Assembly: GCF_900100435.1 (NCBI RefSeq)
Contig: NZ_FNEX01000003.1
Location: 372,001-436,000 of the forward strand
Reading direction: 5' to 3'
Length of the DNA stretch: 64,000 nt
Source: Pedobacter sp. ok626
Lineage (GTDB): Bacteria; Bacteroidota; Bacteroidia; Sphingobacteriales; Sphingobacteriaceae
Shown piece by piece: positions 61,429-64,000 of this stretch. The notes under the pieces were generated by a model. It worked only from the letters and a program-made list of their open reading frames with translations. It had not been told where the DNA came from and did not search any database. How positions within the stretch are numbered: the stretch's first letter is position 1; each line of letters begins with the position of its first letter. The position numbers and the translations under genes are program-made.

Positions 61429-62337
61429 TTAGGAACGGATTCGTCTTACCATTTTTTTCAAAGGCATAAAGGCTGAATACACTTTTCGTTTGCCATCCAA
61501 AAATATCCTGTCATTCACGAAACTTATGGTATGCAGTCCCATGTTGTAAGGCGCTTCCGGAGATAATTCAAATTCAGCTTTTTGTGAAAAAGCATTTTCA
61601 GTAAGCTGCGTAATTTTATTAATCATTATCGAACCACCGTAACGGTGATTCGAATTTTGAGATGGTCTGTAAAGTTCCCCGTCGACAATAAATAGGTTTC
61701 CTGCTCCCCTGGATTCTTTACTTTCAACAGAAATTGGGTTTAAAGCGTGTCCGGTAAATCCCCCATCTAATGTATCTGCATAAAAAATATATAACTCGTT
61801 CTTCTTTTGTGATATACTGGTAAAAAGCCAATACTTATCCTTGTAAAATATTAAAGAGCTGTCTACATAGGCAGCACCTTCCAAAAGGATTCTTTTTTTT
61901 TGCAATTGAATAGAACTTTCTGGTTTTAGATGGTATAGGCTTACTTCCAGAGCTTCAGAAGTTTCAGGTATACAATAAAAATCCGAGGCTTCTTTAAAAA
62001 TGTATGGGTAAGACAAATGGATACCTTCTGGTAAAATCCCGGATACTGTTTCTTTATTTTTAAAGTCAAGATTCTTAATTACTCTAATTTTCCCTTTACC
62101 CTCCCAAAAATTTAACTCCTCGTAATAGATATAAACATCATTATCTATTTTTATTGCAAATGGATCGGCAGAATAATCCGCTCTATCTTCTTTCAACCAC
62201 GATATTCCCGAGCGTAATCCTTTGTTTGAAATCAGACTTTCTGGAGTCTGCCATACATAACCTATATTCCATTTGCTGGCTGTGAATAATTTATCAATCA
62301 GATTGCTTATGACTTTGTTTTCTACGGGTGTGTACAT
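61429..62337 (-). CDS. Five-bladed-propeller glycan protein (GH43/GIPC-transferase-like)
   Basis: The chosen ATG at 62337 gives 302 aa. Frames upstream of it overlap the next gene. The protein has repeated blade motifs: SADPFAIKIDNDVYIYYEEL, LSYPYIFKEASDFYCIPET, YVDSSLIFYKDKYWLFTSIS and SRGAGNLFIVDGELYRPSQN. These match the glucosamine-inositolphosphorylceramide-transferase-like / GH43-like propeller seen in glycan clusters. It has no clear catalytic acid pair that I can locate and may be a transferase or a sugar-binding protein. Confidence 0.7.
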   Translation of the reverse strand: MYTPVENKVISNLIDKLFTASKWNIGYVWQTPESLISNKGLRSGISWLKEDRADYSADPFAIKIDNDVYIYYEELNFWEGKGKIRVIKNLDFKNKETVSGILPEGIHLSYPYIFKEASDFYCIPETSEALEVSLYHLKPESSIQLQKKRILLEGAAYVDSSLIFYKDKYWLFTSISQKKNELYIFYADTLDGGFTGHALNPISVESKESRGAGNLFIVDGELYRPSQNSNHRYGGSIMINKITQLTENAFSQKAEFELSPEAPYNMGLHTISFVNDRIFLDGKRKVYSAFMPLKKMVRRIRS

Positions 62338-62413
62338 AATATCCAATTTTAATGCAGTAAGTACTACCACATTTATGAAATATTTCGGGGAGAATCGTAA
62401 TACGTAATAATCT

Positions 62414-63130
62414 TTATAGAATTTTTGACATGAGCACCATTGGGTATGGCAGGTAGTCACTTTCCAATTTTAATTTACCGCCAAAACCGTCTTTAAATTT
62501 ATTGATCTGGAAAAGTGATTCATCTTTTGTATCCATAGCATAACCGCCTAAATCATATTCCACAAAGCCTAACTTTTTGAAGTGCTTCATATCCATAAAA
62601 TGAAGTAGTCGATTGGCACGGCCAATGATAGCCCGCGTTTGAGAATCGACTACATCCCTAAACAAGGACGCTGAATGAAACAGTCTTACACGTTTTAAAC
62701 TCTCATCTATAATATAAGAATGCATCACAACTTCTTTTTCGTCATATTCAGCCTTTGTTATGACTAAGTTTGTATCGTAATTGTTGATGCTATTATTTAA
62801 TAGTCCCAGGCCCTTTGTCTTTGCAAATTGATTGTAAAAGTTCTTGAAATGCTCAACATCCGGTTCTACAGAAGCAGTGATAGACTCTTTTTCTGCTCTT
62901 CTAATTTCATAGCTTGTATTTTTTTCAAAACCTGCCAGCAACTGTGTTTCATCTTGAGTAAGATCTACAACTTTTGTGAAAAAGTTCTCCCGTTTATAGC
63001 CTAACACAGGTTCACAATGAGCACTTTGCTTATATAGCGTAGTTAAACAGTTCCAAATACTAGGTTTGGAACTGTACCAAACTACCTGACGATTAAAAAA
63101 ACTTACAACCTTAATTTTAACACGAAGCAT
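62414..63130 (-). CDS. GNAT/FemAB-like acyltransferase, 238 aa
   Basis: A single-GNAT-fold protein with EKNTSYEIRRAEKESITASV, FYNQFAKTKGLGLLNNS, RANRLLHFMDMKHFKKLGFV and YDLGGYAMDTKDESLFQINK, similar to the GNAT_acetyltransf_6 part of FemAB-like proteins. It may add an acyl or aminoacyl group to the polysaccharide. It is the second gene of the leftward half and starts 34 bp after the methyltransferase stop. Confidence 0.75.
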   Translation of the reverse strand: MLRVKIKVVSFFNRQVVWYSSKPSIWNCLTTLYKQSAHCEPVLGYKRENFFTKVVDLTQDETQLLAGFEKNTSYEIRRAEKESITASVEPDVEHFKNFYNQFAKTKGLGLLNNSINNYDTNLVITKAEYDEKEVVMHSYIIDESLKRVRLFHSASLFRDVVDSQTRAIIGRANRLLHFMDMKHFKKLGFVEYDLGGYAMDTKDESLFQINKFKDGFGGKLKLESDYLPYPMVLMSKIL

Positions 63131-63164
63131 AATAATTGGATAAAATTCTAAAGCATCATTCCAC

Positions 63165-64000
63165 TTAATTTTTCCTCATTAGTAGTGCGAGACTCGTAAT
63201 ATTCGAATTAAGTTTCGTGTCCCAAGGCAAAGTACCTAAAGGTAAAACAACTAGATTTGCGCCTTCTCTAATAAGACGTTCGGTAGCTGAATAAGGCCCT
63301 GTAATGGTGAAGTTATCAGACCATAAAGGTTTTCCCTCTGGATAGTAATCGTGCAGCAAAATCACTCCATTTTTATGGAGTGATTTTAGAGCCAATGGGA
63401 TTTCCTTATATACGGTTGCTGCCGAATGATCCCCATCAAGGAATATAAAGTCAAATTTCTTTTGACTATTTAAGTATTTTAAAGAATTACCTGTGACAAA
63501 ATTGACTATATCTCCATAATTTAACTCATTTATCATTTGAATCGGAGAATATTTAGTCCCATATTCTTCCCATGGTTTTTCTGAAGCCGAATTTACATCC
63601 CGGATATCTAAAGTGGTAAAATTAACAGGTTTATTCTTTTTTTGATTTTTGAAGAGAGCCGCAGCAATATTGATCGTGGACGCTCCTATATGGGTTCCAA
63701 TCTCCAAAACAGATGTTGGTTTAAATTTATTGATGAGGTAATATATAGCTCGTCTATCACCAGGATTAACGCCACCAGATCCATTAGGGACATTAAAAAT
63801 GTCCATGTCTTTTTTCGACTCCTCCCAAATACGCTCGGTTTCTTCGGAGTTGAAAATTTCAGATAAAGACACATCTTTCTTAGGCATTAAGTTTTCTGTT
63901 ACACAATATTGCCTTTCTAACGAATTAAATTCTCTTAATTCTTTTGTTCTGATTAATGTACGGATGTTAGTTTTAATAAAATCCGGCAAAATCTGTCTTA
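63165..64000 (-). CDS. Class I SAM methyltransferase, possibly 5'-incomplete
   Basis: The visible part has the Methyltransf_24-type core: TSVLEIGTHIGASTINIAAA (SAM loop), VNFTTLDIRD, FDFIFLDGDHSAATVYKEIP with the acidic metal-binding pattern of O-methyltransferases, and GVILLHDYYP. The frame is open to the window edge. The nearest start is a TTG at 63989, so the real start is probably beyond 64000. It may methylate a sugar of the polymer. Confidence 0.8.
   Translation of the reverse strand, partial: RQILPDFIKTNIRTLIRTKELREFNSLERQYCVTENLMPKKDVSLSEIFNSEETERIWEESKKDMDIFNVPNGSGGVNPGDRRAIYYLINKFKPTSVLEIGTHIGASTINIAAALFKNQKKNKPVNFTTLDIRDVNSASEKPWEEYGTKYSPIQMINELNYGDIVNFVTGNSLKYLNSQKKFDFIFLDGDHSAATVYKEIPLALKSLHKNGVILLHDYYPEGKPLWSDNFTITGPYSATERLIREGANLVVLPLGTLPWDTKLNSNITSLALLMRKN

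Noticed and set aside
1..64000. CRISPR array, insertion sequence, prophage or rRNA operon
   Set aside because: No evenly spaced repeats with unique spacers, no transposase or integrase, no phage structural gene and no rRNA sequence were found.

Overview
The window looks like chromosomal DNA of a Bacteroidota bacterium, most likely Sphingobacteriaceae (Pedobacter or Mucilaginibacter-like). The evidence is a complete FecI-type sigma / FecR / SusC (with STN domain) / SusD / TlpA-thioredoxin locus, an UpxY-type antitermination gene inside a polysaccharide cluster, A+T-rich intergenic DNA and many small exported proteins of Bacteroidota style. The genus is an inference.

Layout. 1-5.1 kb: the 5' part of a TolC-like gene (leftward), then small genes of unknown function separated by long imperfect palindromes. 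Two of these palindromes contain 11-bp-period direct repeats. A decayed HIT-family gene closes the section. 5.3-19.3 kb: a defence island. An HNH nuclease converges on a leftward, translationally coupled operon of four genes: a 950-aa unknown protein, a 2032-aa DEAD/DEAH helicase with a DUF1998-type C-terminus, a RecB/Cas4-like nuclease with four Fe-S-type cysteines, and a C5-cytosine DNA methyltransferase. The helicase-DUF1998 plus methyltransferase combination resembles type II Druantia (DruE, DruM). A GmrSD-like DUF262/DUF1524 gene lies directly upstream. 19.4-23.6 kb: an exported protein, a small CxxC protein followed by a 4x12-bp repeat, a RhuM/Fic pseudogene, and an rtcB-prfH pair that belongs to a repair system for damaged ribosomes. 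23.7-30.6 kb: housekeeping and stress genes (SAM methyltransferase, family-6-type DNA glycosylase, MmcQ/YjbR, CoiA-like nuclease, B12-type radical SAM protein, HPF/RaiA-like factor, two small lipoproteins), a candidate structured RNA and a tRNA remnant.

30.9-38.8 kb: a sigma/anti-sigma-controlled SusCD nutrient-uptake locus with a TlpA-like thioredoxin. 38.8-40.9 kb: three small A+T-rich genes of unknown function between two near-identical terminator hairpins. 40.95-42.4 kb: tRNA-Lys(TTT) and pncB. 42.5-64 kb: an exopolysaccharide/capsule cluster in two converging halves that meet at a 46-bp perfect palindrome. The rightward half has Wza- and Wzc-like export proteins, UpxY, two DegT-type aminotransferases and a glycosyltransferase. 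The leftward half has two methyl/acyl-transfer genes, a sugar-blade protein, two glycosyltransferases, a UDP-glucuronate epimerase-like gene, a surface pectate-lyase-like lipoprotein with a duplicated 110-aa module, two FemAB-like aminoacyltransferase paralogues, a PhyH dioxygenase, a GNAT enzyme, a CapD/WbpM-type 4,6-dehydratase and a small HTH protein. No Wzx flippase, Wzy polymerase or initiating sugar-phosphate transferase is visible, so the cluster probably continues beyond 64 kb.

Functionally, the left third is mobile or defence DNA. The middle is ordinary chromosome with nutrient uptake. The right third builds, exports and possibly trims or decorates a surface polysaccharide that probably contains 4-amino-6-deoxy-type sugars, uronic acid and amino-acyl groups.
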